The position numbers were made by a program, and so were the translations under genes. The notes beneath the pieces were generated by a model, which was given only the letters and a program-made list of their open reading frames with translations, ran no database searches and was not told the DNA's origin. From NCBI GenBank assembly GCA_022605955.1, contig JAKCOZ010000003.1, positions 42,558,761 through 42,622,760 on the forward strand: DNA of 64,000 nt. Direction: 5' to 3'. This document shows, piece by piece, positions 47,601-62,600 of this stretch (position 1 is the stretch's first letter; each line of letters opens with the position of its first letter). This DNA is from Rallus limicola. Taxonomy: Eukaryota; Chordata; Aves; Gruiformes; Rallidae.

Positions 47601-50600
47601 TGACAATTTAGAAAGCACACATTTCTTACTTGCAGAAATTGCTACTGATTTCATTTAATGGAACCACCCTCGAATGAAATCAACCCCAAATGAGTTGCTA
47701 CACAGTGAGAACAACTGATTCACCCTTTGCAAAGCGACGATTTGGAGTGACCAGAATTAGAAATACCCATTTTCATTACAGATTACATTTTCATTAGCAT
47801 CGATAATAGAGGTGGCTTCCTTACCCCGGGGTTTTTTCCCTTCTTTTGTACTGCTATACAAGTACCCACATACACCACATAACATCTAATTAAAACCTTG
47901 CTGCTCAGTGACAACGAGGTTTCTAATGCAACACGGTTCCACTAGAGGGTGGCATCGTCCTAAAAGCCTGAGGAGTTTTGGTTCACTTTAATTTTAATCA
48001 AACTTCAAGTTCTGCAAGTTTCTTCAGCAGAATGCCCTCAAACTATCAACAGTCTCAGTTTCTCCAGCTTCACATCTTGAGTGAAATTAAGGAGGCATTC
48101 TACGAGTCCCATTAAAGAAATGTTTTACCCTTCAGTACAAAATTCATACTAATTTTTTATCAAGTCATCCTACGCTTTCACCAAATCCAGGACAATGACT
48201 TCAGGGAAAATACTATCACACAAACTTGTTATATGTATCATGTTGAATAGTCATGTTTAAAAAAATCCACCACCACCCCCTCCCCACACCTTTAATCTTT
48301 TTTAACAGCCAACAATAATTTCTCTTAAAGCACAGAATTGTTTTTGCTAGGAATTAACTAAAATGAAAGCAATTTCTCCTGGGTTTAAGAGAGACCAAAG
48401 GAAGCGCAAAGTTGGACTCTGTAATGGAGCAAATTATGCTGGACGAACTGTGGTTCAAATACAACAGGATTGATTTGGTTTTACAATTACAAGCAAAGCT
48501 AAGGTGTCACATCAATTAACTGTCCTGAATATCCCATTACTGCCTCATACAGACACCCACTCTTAGCACAACAAAGGTTTCCATCCTCCCCCTGCCCCCC
48601 AGCCCCTCACTTGGCCTCCTCAGATACTACAGGCAAGAACAGAAAAGCCCAATAATTTGACCCAGATAAAAATGGCCTGTGAAACTGTATAGAACTCAGG
48701 ATTTATTTTTCCTTTAGGAAGGCCATATGGTCAAAAATAAAGTATACACAGATACTGGAAATATATTCCTGCCACAATGTAGGTTTGCTGAACTTTATCA
48801 ATACTTTGCATGTATCATTTATTTTTAGTAATTTCAGAGAATGTCATCCACTAATCACTAGAAAACACTGAATATGAAGCCTCCATTTTAAATATTCAAA
48901 CAGTGAAGACAGCAACATTTAGCTCTCATAATCCTTGTGCTACCCCTGAGAATTAAACTCCTTTTGCTGCTTTAGCAACACATTGAAAAAAGGGCCGTTT
49001 CACCATTTAACATGCCTGTTAGCAGCTAAATGTCCAAAAATCCATCATTTTAGCCCGTAATTTAAGTACTGGTTTTAATTCAGCAGTGCTCAGAGTGACA
49101 ATGACTATTTCTTTAATGTCCAACATAAGCATAAAATTAGCCTGTCAATGATTTCTTCTCCAGAATGTAAAAAGTCAGTTACTCAAGCATTTTCTTCCTA
49201 CCTTACATGAAGAACTAAAGGAGTTCAACCTTCCCAAAGACTGACAGAATTACATGCAAGGGTACGGCTGACTTTCAAGGGAACTGGACAATCTTTAAGG
49301 TTTCTGCCTCGCTAAGGTCACCTTCAAAAACCCCAATTTAAGCACTCAAGTGAAAACTAAAAGTTTGTGCTACCTCTTTTGTAGTATAAAAGGTGCAACC
49401 TGTGTACTGCACTTCACTTTCATATTCTGACAATCATAAGTAACACCACTTTTAATATGGATCTAATCACTTCAGTGTAAGGCACTCTTCCATGCATTGG
49501 CTTGTTGTGAGGCTTTTGCTTGTTTCAAATACATTTGCTTGACATAACTACCTCACCTGTAGCCTACATGCCATATGTCAACCTCAAGCCTTAAAGCAAG
49601 ACATTCTAAGCAGTTCAGTTGTTTCTAAGACTGAAGATGTGAACATACATGCTGTTTGAGAACATTAAGAAAAACAAATGCCAAGTAATCCCTACTTTTA
49701 GTAGCCTCACCTCTTAAAGCAGACTACTGTCTAATTTGAGAGGTTAATTTCTAGGAATAGAAACTTCTGTTGTTCCTGTGAAACATTCCCCAGAAATTCA
49801 GCTAAACCATAAAATTCTGATTTCTCATGTGCTTACTAAAGCAGACTGAACATAAACATCAAGAAATCCTACAACAGAGCATAGTCCAATACCCTTCCAG
49901 CTCCAAGTGCTGAACAGAAAACGCACACACCATACCCCTGAAGTAACTAAAAACGCACCATCCCCTCACACATCCTGTGTGCAACAGGACTGAACATGCA
50001 TCATTTTCCTATAGCAGTGGCAGAAGCAGCAGCCAGACTAGAATGACTGCAAAAAGTAGGACTAAAGCTGCAGGCAGATGATGCTCACTTGGAACTGGAA
50101 AAAAGGGGGGCGAGGGGGAGAATCAGGCCAGCATCAGACCACGTGCAAAAAGGCTTTTGTTTTTTAAAAAGCACTCCTCCTTCCTTTCCACAGTCTGGAG
50201 GAGAAACAGATTCTAAATCTTGTCATTTCCCTGTCCTTGAAAAGCTTCACGATGCCCACTTGCAAGAGCTGGTTTTAAAAGAAAGAATTGAGTAGTACAG
50301 CTGGCCCAGCAAGTTCCAGCCTTCCTCCTCACATACAAGGTCAGTCAGTCAGTCTGCTGCCAAAAGGAGTTTTTCCACTTTTGCTTTCCCATCCTAAGCT
50401 GTGGAAGTACACACACAACCATTTCAGTCATCTAGGGCATCAGGAGTGATTAATGAGCACTGCAAAACACATTCAACACTATGTAGGAATCATACAGGAG
50501 GGGAAGAGGGAGAGATACAGCTCCCCATAGCAGTGGTCATCTGCCTTTCCCATGAAGCGGTCTTCTTTTCTCCAGAATTCCCAGATTCATTAATTAGTCA

Positions 50601-53600
50601 CGCCTTCCAGTTCTGATACCACGAGAACCTCACAGCTGACTGCCTCAGATCTCCATTTCAGATGTGCAACAGAATACATGTCTCTGTTTCATCCTGTACA
50701 CCGAGGCAGTCAGGTAGGAGTGACCCAGACACAAACTAGCATCTGTCCAGGTAGTTAAACTTATTTTAAGGACTATGTGTAAAGGATGAAATAAACTTAT
50801 GCTGGTTAGTTTCATTTTACTGATTCCTAACTTTAATTTGTAATCTTTGTAAGTCCACCCATTTCTATTTGTTTACATAACTTATTTTAAGACTGTAGTA
50901 GCAAACCCAGCCAAACAAGACTACTACAATCCCTTTTATTTCCCTAAAACACCATCAAAAATCCACTGGATATTGAAAAGTCAGTCAACATCTCCAATGC
51001 AAACTTTGAGGAAAGCCACAATACTCAAATGTAACAAGAAGGGCTAGTTTTAGTCTTTAAAAAACCCGCATACTAAAATGCTAGCAAAGTATTTGTAGTT
51101 CTTCAGTATCTTAATCTAAAAAAATTAAATAGTTTCTTACTTTAGGATTTACTATCCACAGGCTGGTTCCAGGCACCTCCTATGTACCGGTCACACTGCC
51201 AGGTAGATGGCATCCCATGACACCAATGACATTTATACAGCAGGTCCAAGAATAAATTTGCCACCATTCACACAAATTTGAACAGCTAGTGAACATTTAA
51301 ACTTTTTTTAAAATGAACCCCAGAAAAAGTAGTGGTTTCACTATTGCCTTATCTGAAACTGAGAGGCAAGCTGTTTGCTTCCAATCCCAGACAGATGACA
51401 TTAGCAGCCAAATAGTAAATCCTGTGCATGCAACTTTCTTTTAAATACAAGTGTATAAAAAAATTCCAAACAAAATCAATATGAATTTACTGATCATTGT
51501 CCAAAAATCTTCATAAAATTCATCTGCCCAAAGTACCATGCCACTGAAAAAAGAGGATGCTACACAAGTATTTCTGTGAGACTACAGTTAAATATTGCTC
51601 TTTTATTCTGACTTAAAATAGGCTCTGTACAACTGCACACACAGATATAAACTCACTTGGTTCTTGTCAATATTAAACTTATAATCTCTCTATGCAGTAA
51701 GAGCAATCACTTGTATGCACAGTGTTTGCAAAGAGAATCTGCAGATTTTTTCATATTTCTAAATATACTGCTGGGACATAACCCACATAAACCAGAAACT
51801 GCTCTAGAAGCTGCTGAAAACTCTGAACTTTGAGGCATCACTATATAGCCTAAGTTGCAAAACAACTACCTTCCTGACAAGGTAGGTGGAATACCTTCCC
51901 ACCCCCACAACAGAGAACAATCTTCACAGGACAGATGATATAAAACACATTTGTGTCAAAATACAGAAAGCAAGCATGAATGAAGAAAGGATTTTAAGAA
52001 GTCCATAGGAGCCTCAGGAAGATCCTTCAGGTAAGGTAAGAAAGCAGCTGCAGAAGACCAATTCTCAAAATACTTAACTAGTTTATCCTGTTTCTATCTA
52101 AGCAATTTTGTTTAGCAAAATACAGATGTGGAATCCACCTTTAAAGAAGGAGATCCATCATGTTTGAAACCTCCTAGAACATTTGCTATGCCTTCTATTT
52201 TGGTTTCTTACTTTTGCAAGTTACTGCAAACAAAACCAAACCACTTTCTTCAGATATATTAGCCAAAAAGCTAGAAGTGCACTACATAGTTACTGACAAT
52301 CAAAGTAGTGTTTCGTAGGCTTTATACCGTGATCAGACTCTTTACTAATTCTTCCTTAAATCAGAAAGAGAAAACTCAGTTACAGTTTGAAGTCCTGGCC
52401 TTCTATAGCACAAGGATGTTTTCACTCAAAGTACCACAAACTTCTGTTTTTTCAACAAAAAAGCCAAGTATCTTCACTAAATAGAGTACTACATTTAACA
52501 TATCTAAACATTTAGAAACCAGGAGAACTCTTAACCTGTCATGAGAACTGTTTCACAGTGAAAGATTGCCAGATGTGTTTAAGACTTTTAAGGTAGAAAC
52601 TATAAAGTGCATACTGCAAGGATTTTTTTATCCTATGTGGATTTCTAATTTAATATTTTACACCAGGTTACATATCTTTTATAATTCAATTAATACAATT
52701 TACCTTGGCCATCAAAACCATCACAGCATGAAAGCCAGCTGAAGTACTATAAACACATTAAAATTAAACAAATTGCAACACATTTATCAGAGCACAGAAA
52801 GTTTGTAATGTGGCAGCAAAGGGAACTGGCACCAGACATGACCTTATTTAACAACTCTGTTAATCTGGAAAATGGCAAATAGCATGTGAATTCTATTAAC
52901 TTAAAACTGACACTGCTGTAAACAGTGCCAGGGCAAGAAAAATAACAATACACCACTGGGCTAAATCCTGTATCCAGCACAATCAACAGCCATGTTTCTC
53001 ATTTAATAGGACATGACCAGGTTCCTGAGTGTCTTTCAAGACTAAAGAGGCAACAGAAATACTCAGCTCAAGCAAACAAAAAACAACCAAAAGAACTGTG
53101 CTGAGGTGGGAAGAACATCACATACAAATGAGTTTTATAGGTGTTAGAAACCCCGAAAGAAATCCTACAAACCAATTAAACAGAATAACTGTTACTTCTC
53201 TGTCGAGCCCTGCAAGAATTAACTAGCTGCCTTCTCAAAAAAATAAACCTTTGCATTTTTGATTTAGGGTGTTAATCAGGAGTGACAAAAGAGAAAAAAC
53301 AAGTAAGGGGAACAAGACACATGTCCAGTCAGTCTTGGGATATAACCAAGTGGCTCAACTGAGCAGGTAAGTCAAAGCACTTGAAGACTAGACAGTGTTG
53401 ACTCCTTTTTCTATCAGCCAGTTTCAGGCATATAAAGAAAAGAACATCACTGCAACACTTGTCAGAGACAAAATTAATAAATTTTCCTTGTAAATTTTTA
53501 CCTTTGCAAAAAGCTTAGCAGAAATTAAATGCTTGAGGTACACCCGATGCATGGCTCTGGTATGAGCTCCACTTCCTTTCACACCCTCAGACTCACCCCT

Positions 53601-56600
53601 TGACCCTCTTACACTTACACATTCCCCAAATAGGCAAACATGATAAGCTTTCCTTCCCCACAACACAGAAAGGAGGTGAGATTTAACTCAGGCAGCACTG
53701 CAGGAAGCAGGCAGCTCTGGCTGAGCAACCAGCGAGCTAGCAAGTGAACGACAGATTCCATGCAGCAAGTGTCCCGGCTCTCGCAGCAATGCCTTGTGAT
53801 TACAACATGTCTCACAATAGCTGAGACTTACAGTAAGGCTCACACAGGGTGGTCTGGAAACACACAGACTTTTCATGTCAGGAAAACACATCCACAAAGC
53901 AGCTGGGAGAGGGAGGGAAAGAAGAACAAGTGGTTCTCCACTAAAAAAAAAAGCAGCAACGCCTGACACATGGCAGGCAGCCATTCCTAGATTCACCCTG
54001 ATCATCCACTTAGCTATGTCTGCAGAGAGGAACACAAGAATACTTGCAAACTTAGAGCCTACTTTCAGAATCACCATTTTGAATGGCACCAGAGTCATAA
54101 AAACAACTTACCTTTTCATAACACTACAAGTGGTCTTGAAACTTGTAAAAATAATCAAGTTTCTCTCAACACGTGACAGAATGACAAAAAATTTATTTTT
54201 TAAAAATGTCAACAGGAGGTTAAAAACCTACAGTATGTTCACTTAAGTAGTAGCAATGTTCTGCCCTAGGCTTTTTCTCAGGCATGTTTCTTACTGTGAA
54301 CATACACAGACTGCCTTGGCAACCACTTCTACTCCCACTCTGTTACAGAGAGCAGCTTCTCAGGCTGATAACGTGCATGCAGAAACTACAATTGCTTATG
54401 ATGTGAAAGCTAACAACAGAGAAGTGGTGTGGGAAATGCAGTATCCTCAAGTAAAAAAAGGTTTCATGTCTACTTTGGTCAGTCTTTAGGTTTGTTCCAT
54501 TCCTCTCTCCCCTTCTTTCCCATTCTCTGTGGCACATTTCTTTGCTAAATACTCATATGTTTCCTGGATTGGCAACTCAGCCATTTGCCAGCCACACCAT
54601 GAGGGGAAGCCTTTCTCTTCCCCTCATTACTAAGGGTTTAATTTGGCTTTATTACTTTTAGGGGTTTTTTGTTCTCTTATACCACATATACATAAGGACC
54701 ACAGACTATCCGAATAGTACCTACTGAACACTTCCCTGGCAGTCTCATCCATCCTCTACACATATATTCAACTTACTTTTCAAAATCATTTACTAATCAC
54801 ACTATTTGAAAGTGAGTCACATCATCTTCCTAAATTGCTTTCATTCTATCACTAAATACTGAAAACCATCACCAATTTACCGAGATCACAATCCATGAAT
54901 ATTCAGAGCTTAGTATCTCTCCTGTAATTAGCTCAATCTCCTAAAAGAATTTAAGAAAAAACAGCTTTAAAAATATTTCTGTTCAAATCTATCCTAAAAG
55001 TAAGCCTGCTTCCAACCCACAAAAAACCCCACTCAAAAAACCTCAACCCAAACAAAAACCTACTACACAACTGGATTTCTAATCCAACCTCTAAAAAGGA
55101 AAGCTTCACTTTGGACCAGTGTAAGAGAGAAAGATTGCAAGTCTGTCAAACTTGTATCAAAGGACCAATTCACTGTAGAAAACATGAAGTTCATCAGCTT
55201 TACTATTATTCTCCCATAAAATACCAATCATGTTAAGACATTTAAGAACAGGGAGAGTTCATTTTTATTCCTTAAACTGAAAGCAGCCATCTACAATTTT
55301 AAAGCAATAAAGCAATCTATATTTTTTTATCTGTACAGAAACTGATGCTACATTAAAGTCTTTACAGCACCTATTTCAGGGGGAAAGTCCTCTGAACAAA
55401 TCACTGCAGTTTCAACCTAATGGCTTTGCTGCCGTTAGAAACACTAAAAGGTGGAATAAAGACCAAAAAAAAAGAGATTTTTTTTTTCATCTACCAAAAC
55501 TCAGATGTCTCAAATCCTCATATTAAACTTTAATGAAGTAAATGGCCAAGCACTCTGACTTAGACCACAAGAGTCAGACAGGTACCACAATTCCCATCAC
55601 CTTGCTTTAGGCAAAAGCTTTCTGCAACCCCCCATCTTTACCCAGAATAGGCGACAAGAGTGATTTTTGGCCATGTGCTAGAACAAAACATTCAGAATTA
55701 AAAAAACATCAAAAACATTTGGAAAACTGTTAGATGAAAACAGTCTGAAACTAAGTCGCTGAGAAATAGTTAGTACAGGAATCTAATTCAACAATTGAAC
55801 AACTACCAAAAAAAACCCCTATGCAAACCTCATTTCCCAGAGTTCTTGAAAACAAAAAGACATTTTTCTCAAAATAATAGCAGACAGCAATTTGTAAGGA
55901 AGTTTTTATTTGTTGGACGACAAGAACAAAGCAGGTGCTTAATAATACAGCATTTTATCAAAACAGATAAAACATACCTCACTTCATAATCTAAGATGCA
56001 AAGAAAGGAAACATCAAACCCACTCTCACTACTAAAAGGAAAAATCAACTGTAGGAACAAATCTGGGTAGATACTCACTTCAAGTTTCTAAATGACCTGC
56101 CTATTACAAAAAAGGGGAGGGAGCTCTGTATAAAGATACTACTGAAGAAAAACCTAGATAATCAAGCTGGATAAGGTGGAGACACCAGAGTAGTTTCACT
56201 GTTTTACCTCAGTTTCTACTTTTTGAAAGCTCAAAAATAAAACATTGATAACACTGAAGACTACAACATTTTTCTTTATGTTTTCAGACTAACTTGTAAG
56301 CTCTGTTCTGTTTCCCACCACCAGACTCCACTTGAATTCCACATAAAATGTTACTTTTTGCACACTAAACTGCTGAACTGTTGCAAGTTCAGATGCCTGC
56401 GAGCAAGAACACCCTCATGCTTAGATCTTCTGTAACAGGACACAAAGATGTGCCTCATCACACTTGGTGCTGGATTCTCAAGTTTGATTTGGGAATGTGT
56501 ATCGAGCATGCAACCAGTTTTACCATGAAAACAGCCCAGCCTTCTCAGCTATAGATACCCATAATAAAAGTTGGATATGAGCAAGAAACTATCCATTTAC

Positions 56601-59600
56601 TTTGGTGGTCTTCAAGACAGTGTCACTGAGGAGCAGAGATGACAAGAGACCTTCAGGTCATTCAGCTGCAAAGAACATCTACATTTCTGGTGCCACTTGA
56701 GCCAACTGTTATTATAAGTGTTCTCTGTTAGAGCAGACCAAGTCATACAGAAAACAGTATTAACCTCTTTCCTTCCAGACTCTTCTGCATGTGCTGGAAC
56801 TGACTGCTGCCTTACCTCACCAACAGACCTCTTGGTAGTGCAATGAAACTCAGAAGCAATTCAGCATTTCATACCTTCCCCAAGTTTGTAATTCTTTCCA
56901 TTATTTTTCAGGAAGAGGTATGACACTGCATCTGAAATACTGTCCATGTAAAATATACTTTACAGGTAGAATTTGAAGCTTTTTTTTGCATTTGCAGACA
57001 TCTTTCAGTGCAGGTAACAGACCCATATACATCAATTTAGAGCCTACTGTACAGCCAATAATGAGTCCATTTTTCTTGCTTATGCTTAGAAGTCACCTTA
57101 GACTTGCTGCAGCAGAAATACAAAGAGATTCACAACCATATTACTTACACAGAACTTCTTCAGTCTTCTTCACCCTTAAGGTCTGCTTCACCTTGAATAT
57201 AAGTAATCAGATCAAAGTATCTCCTCTGTAGTTTTTTATTTCTGAGACATTCCTCGGAGTTCTGGAAGCTTTTCTAGAGTTCCTGGACTAATTGGAAGAA
57301 CGTGCAGTTTGGACCTTTACAACTGCTTTACAGTGACAAGATTTCCAAACGTTAGTACTATGAAAAAGCGTGGAGGCAGCATCAGCTAACAGATACGGGT
57401 CTTCTCATGCAGTATCATTACACAAGAAAGTGTCCATTTTCTTCAAAAGCATTAACTTATAAATAGGAAAGAAAGGAAAAATAGGTTTTGAAGGAACTCC
57501 ATACAAAGCTTAATGCAGGCACTACAAAGAGTATTCATCAGCTCCTGACATGAAAAATTTGCACTGAAAACTAATCATGGTATTCTTCAAAGATAGAGCC
57601 TGGAGTCCTCCACCTCAATTCATTATCACCCCAAAGCACTTTACTCTTGGCTAGATAACAGTATTCTGACACACAATTCTGAACAATCTGCTCCTTCAGC
57701 TTTCTGGACACTTTTCTTCAGCTCCTAGTGTTTCCAGGAAGAAAATAGTAACTTAGCTTTAAAGTACAAAGAGAACATCACCTCACAGTAACTGGGTCCA
57801 ACGTTTCAAACCAGCATAGTATTATAAATAGAAAACATCACTAAAACCTATTAAAATCCTCTATTTATACTATTTTTATAATGCGACCCCACCAGTTAAA
57901 ACCTCAGCTTTTTCCTCCTGTAGATTGTCTGCGTCTAAATAAACTTCAGATAGAAGTTTGGAGTGGCACAATAGCAACCTTTACCACTGCAAGTCTGATT
58001 AATAACAGTCTGTTTTCTAAGGAATCTTCACTTATAAATCTTTGCTTCTGTATCAAAATCTCAAGCTGGTTCCTCAACTCTTGATAAAACCCTTCAAGAA
58101 TGCTGGTATGCTGTCAGATCCTGCCTGAACTTAAGCCAAAAACAACCTAGGAGAATATACTGTTAGATCACAGTATCCATCTTTTCAGCATTCAGAAGAG
58201 CAGTAAGTTTATTCTCCTTCACAGTTTTCCAAAATTGGAAGATAACAAAGGGAGAGGATAGCTGGAAAAATGTATCTAACCTCCTGAATCAAGACACTCT
58301 GCACAGCTTCCACACAACTTCTACTCAATCTTCTTAAATCTGTGAAGTATCTAATTAATATAATTAACAATTATAAGTCTAAGCAATAAAAAAAGCTAAT
58401 TGCTTACAGCAAAAGTAACCAACTTCTATCTTTGCAGTCAGAGATCAAACTACACTTACCGACGTTTTCATCTTATCAGAACAGTACATGGGAGAAGCAC
58501 AGAATTAAAATAATCTGAGCTATTTTACATATATCTAGATTGAAAAAAGTTTAGACATAACATAGAAAGGTTTGCATTCTCTACCACTTACTTTCGCAAA
58601 AGTTAGATGTCTTCCTTCTAGGTTCACCCTCATTTCTTTCTTAATCTTATCTCATTTTCTACAGCTAGGTTTAGTAAGTCTGTTCTGCACACCTACAAAA
58701 TAATACTAACAAGAATTCAGGTTCTGAAGTTAGTGGCCTTCACTTCTGCAAAGTAAAGGAAGTAGAAAAAAAAAAAAAAATCAAACCTTTGGAATCTGTT
58801 GTCATAGAACTAAGCCAGCCCAGTTCTGACCCATGTTCAGCTGCTACTACTTTTGGTGAAGCTGCTTTCAGAGACCAGTGAATCTCAAGGTGTTTCTCAC
58901 TACAGAAATTTTCCCCTGGAAGAGAACCACTCGCACACTGATATACACAATACCCATACACTATACACTGCTTGTGTTAGGGACATCTCATTGCTGCTTA
59001 GATTAAAAAGCATATGCAAGTGCTTGCAGTAATTCTAGTGTTTGCTTTGTTGACATGAAAGTGAGGTGATGGTATCCTGAGCATAGACAAGCCTTTGTGC
59101 CCAAACCAGATTTCTTCAGAGCTAATTTCATTGTATCACAAAAGTCCAAACAAAGGCTTGTAGTCAAGACTCCCAACAGTTTCAAGTCCACTCCAGGTGA
59201 AAACTGATTTATAAGCATGTACAGCTAATCCACACACAGACTTCTAAGTTATGCAGAAAATAAATTCCCAGTAAAACTGAACATTGTTTTTTCACCAGTT
59301 ACTTGCAAGACAGAAAGTACTGACACTCACACAAGAAGTCCTTCCATGACTATATCCTAACGCAATTCTGACCTTGAAGAGTTTGTATGATCCATTTCTG
59401 CCAGAGTTAGCATACTGGAGATAAGTACCCAGAGAATAACCACCTGTTTTACAGCTCACAGCACTGCTCTCCAATCAGACACTTCCAAGATGCCTTCATT
59501 CAGTCTCCAAGCAAATAAAATCTTTCCCAGGCATAAAAAAAAGAACATGCCCAGGTGTTTGCTTCCAGAAGCTGACATGAAGTTCCTGCCCTACCATGAA

Positions 59601-62600
59601 GCATCGGGAGAGCTACTCTGTAGGGATGTTGAATTTGTTTAGGAACTGGTTTAAAATTATAACTCTAATATGAATACTAATATTCTCAAGCCACTTTATC
59701 CCATCTGTCACGTTAATTCATGCTAACTTCTACACTAATTGTTTATATATAAAATACATGGCCTCATCCTTTCAATTTGTTACAGTAAATAAGAGAGCTG
59801 GCCAATAGTAATTGCCTTTAGCCAAGAACACTAGCTGCTTTAGTACCAATACACTAACAGCAGTCAGAGCTTAAATACTATTTATACTGGGAATCAACTT
59901 TTACTGAAGAGTTTTGTAAACAATGACTCTCCTCAACAAATTACAGGATTCATTAGTCATAACCTAGACAAGCAAGTAAAATTTTCACTATTAAAGCCAC
60001 CTCATCTCATCTAACAAAGAAAACCAAAACACAAATCCATCTCTGTAGTGTGCTAGAGAAATCATGGCCTTACGCTTTCAGCAACAGCTATTTTCTGAAA
60101 TAAGGGGTAGTTCTGCTGCCATGAAACAGGAGAGTTGTGATTTTCTAAAAAGCTTGCAGAGGCAGGCATTAAAACTTCTACTTGAATCCAACATGGGTCT
60201 GCAACTTCCACAGGTATTTTTGAAAATCCCACCCTAGAGCACTCTAAGGAAGAAAATAAGAGAGGTAGAGCACAGCAAAGGGAAGTGAGAACAATGACAA
60301 GGAAATAAGAGGGCAAAAGATAAAAGATCAAAGACAAAAAGAAGGAAAGCAAAGAAGATAATTTATCCTACCAGAGACAGCACCTCTTGTCAGTCAAGAC
60401 AAGAAACATTGCCTCCCAAAAAGAATCTGGCACCAGGAAGTGGTAGAAGTGATGGGGGAAGACCAAATCTGACCTGAGGTAAGAAAAAAAAAAATGGAGT
60501 TATGATTTTTTTAAAAAATTGTCTGTTGCTTCATCTTATTTTTGCACTATATTCTTTTTAAAACTCAGGCTTTTTAATTAATGTCTTCAGCTGGATTTTG
60601 TCAGTGACATCAGTGGGATGATCCAAGTCATATGTGAAACAGGATCAGTAGTATTTTACTAAAAAATGTGACATTCTATGCAAATACTGAAATAAACAAA
60701 TTTATGGTACTACAGAGAAGCTGTACAAAGTGATAACTGCAAACAGTACATGCCAGTGAAATGTCTCAAAAAGTGAAAAATTTTGAAAAATGGACTTACA
60801 TCTATAAAACTTTCTGCAATGGAGTACAAGACCACTAATTCCTGTCTTTCGGGGACTTTCCCTGAGTGCTGCCTGGCAAAACAAAATCTCTACCTGATCC
60901 CTGATGTGGAAATGGGAGGAACATCACGATGTCCAGGTTCCGTGTTTAATTGTAGTAAGTTCCAGGTCTGGAACTTTTAGAGAAAATCTCACAGAGGCTA
61001 TAAATGAAGCTATCACAATAGAAAGGATTAACACAGTCATGATATTTGCAGCAGAGTGATGAATAGGCAATTTTAAGAGGAATTACCATGGCAAAGTAAA
61101 TCACACACTAAGTCCCCTTCCTCACAATTTCAGTATTTTAACGCTAACAACAATAAAAATTATGTCAAACAAATCCATCTTCCCCCTAGCACTCATTCTC
61201 AGATCAAACCTGGGGGAAAAGAAAAATAATTTCCAAGTATGTCAAAGGTTCAGTGACTTCTGTAAACACTTGAAGTCATTGGTTCTAGTTGGAATTCACT
61301 TTTATCTGGCAGAAATGAAGCCATCACCTGCATACACCATGGAAATACCATTTTGTGACCTACAGATGAAGAGCAGCTATGCAAGTGATAAAAATCATAT
61401 TAAACCTAAAGACACTTCTACAACGATGCTCTGAAGTTTCCACTTACTACAGACTTCCTTTATCAACTATATGTCAATATTCCAGATAAAACTTTCTCAA
61501 CAGCTCTAAACTGAAACCTTGGGTTTACATACATATATATATTCTAAATCAGGGAAACTAATGAGCTTGTCCATACTCTGCAGTGAATTCAAAACGGCCT
61601 TACTTCATTCATTAGAATTATGTTAAGTAGAGTTTAAAAAAATGGATAAAAATATGGATAGCTGTAAGGGCCACATGTACAAAAAACAGTAAGTTAACAC
61701 CAGATATTCAGGTAACACTTCAGTGAAAAGCATAGAAACCAAATGTGACTTAAGATTTGAGATACCTGATGGCCACATTTTTAATCTGAAAAAGTTAAGA
61801 GACATGTAGTATAAAGTTTAAGATAAAATCCAAACTAATTGTTTAAGCCAGATACTAGGTAGCCTCAAGGACTTTCAGTGAAAAAAGTTCTTCACTATCT
61901 CTTTACATACTATATGAAAAAAGCACTTAAATTTTAATCACCCTCTTGAATTCATGACATATCTTCTCCTTGTATTCAGAGCTGGAGATTACAGACTCTT
62001 ATGCAGAAAATGCTTTTCTTTCTGATTCCTTCTCTGTAACAGCCTGAGGTAAGCACCTTTTCAACTTCCATCCATGCAGTAATTTCCCCCTCCTGTATGT
62101 CCTGAGTCAGTAACAACTCTGAGTTCTCTGAGCTCACTGTGCCCAAGCTGCTTACAGTGCCTTACAATGCTGTTTCTGGATGGGTGAACAACATGGCTAC
62201 CTACAGGTAAGCTTATACACAATCATCCATTCTTGGAACCTTGAGCTACCAAACCCACCCATGCATTGTAACTTCTGTGTAGGGAAGAATGCATTGTGTG
62301 CGGAGGAGGATCAAACTCAAGTGATTCCAAGAACAAAACCCATGAAAACTCACAACTTTGCCCATATTAAAATATATCTATCCTAGTATCAAGCCATGAT
62401 CAGAACCATAGGAAACGCAATCTAGCACAACTACATTCCTTTCTTGAAAAAAACCTCACTGAGTGCAGTGGGACATACAGTATTCAATAAGCAAACAGAG
62501 AAGTCTCCAATTTTTATTTTTTTTTTACCACCACTGGCCAGCCTGAGCCTTTTATCACACACTTTCAAAGATTTGCTTTGACTATGGATTTTCTCACTGC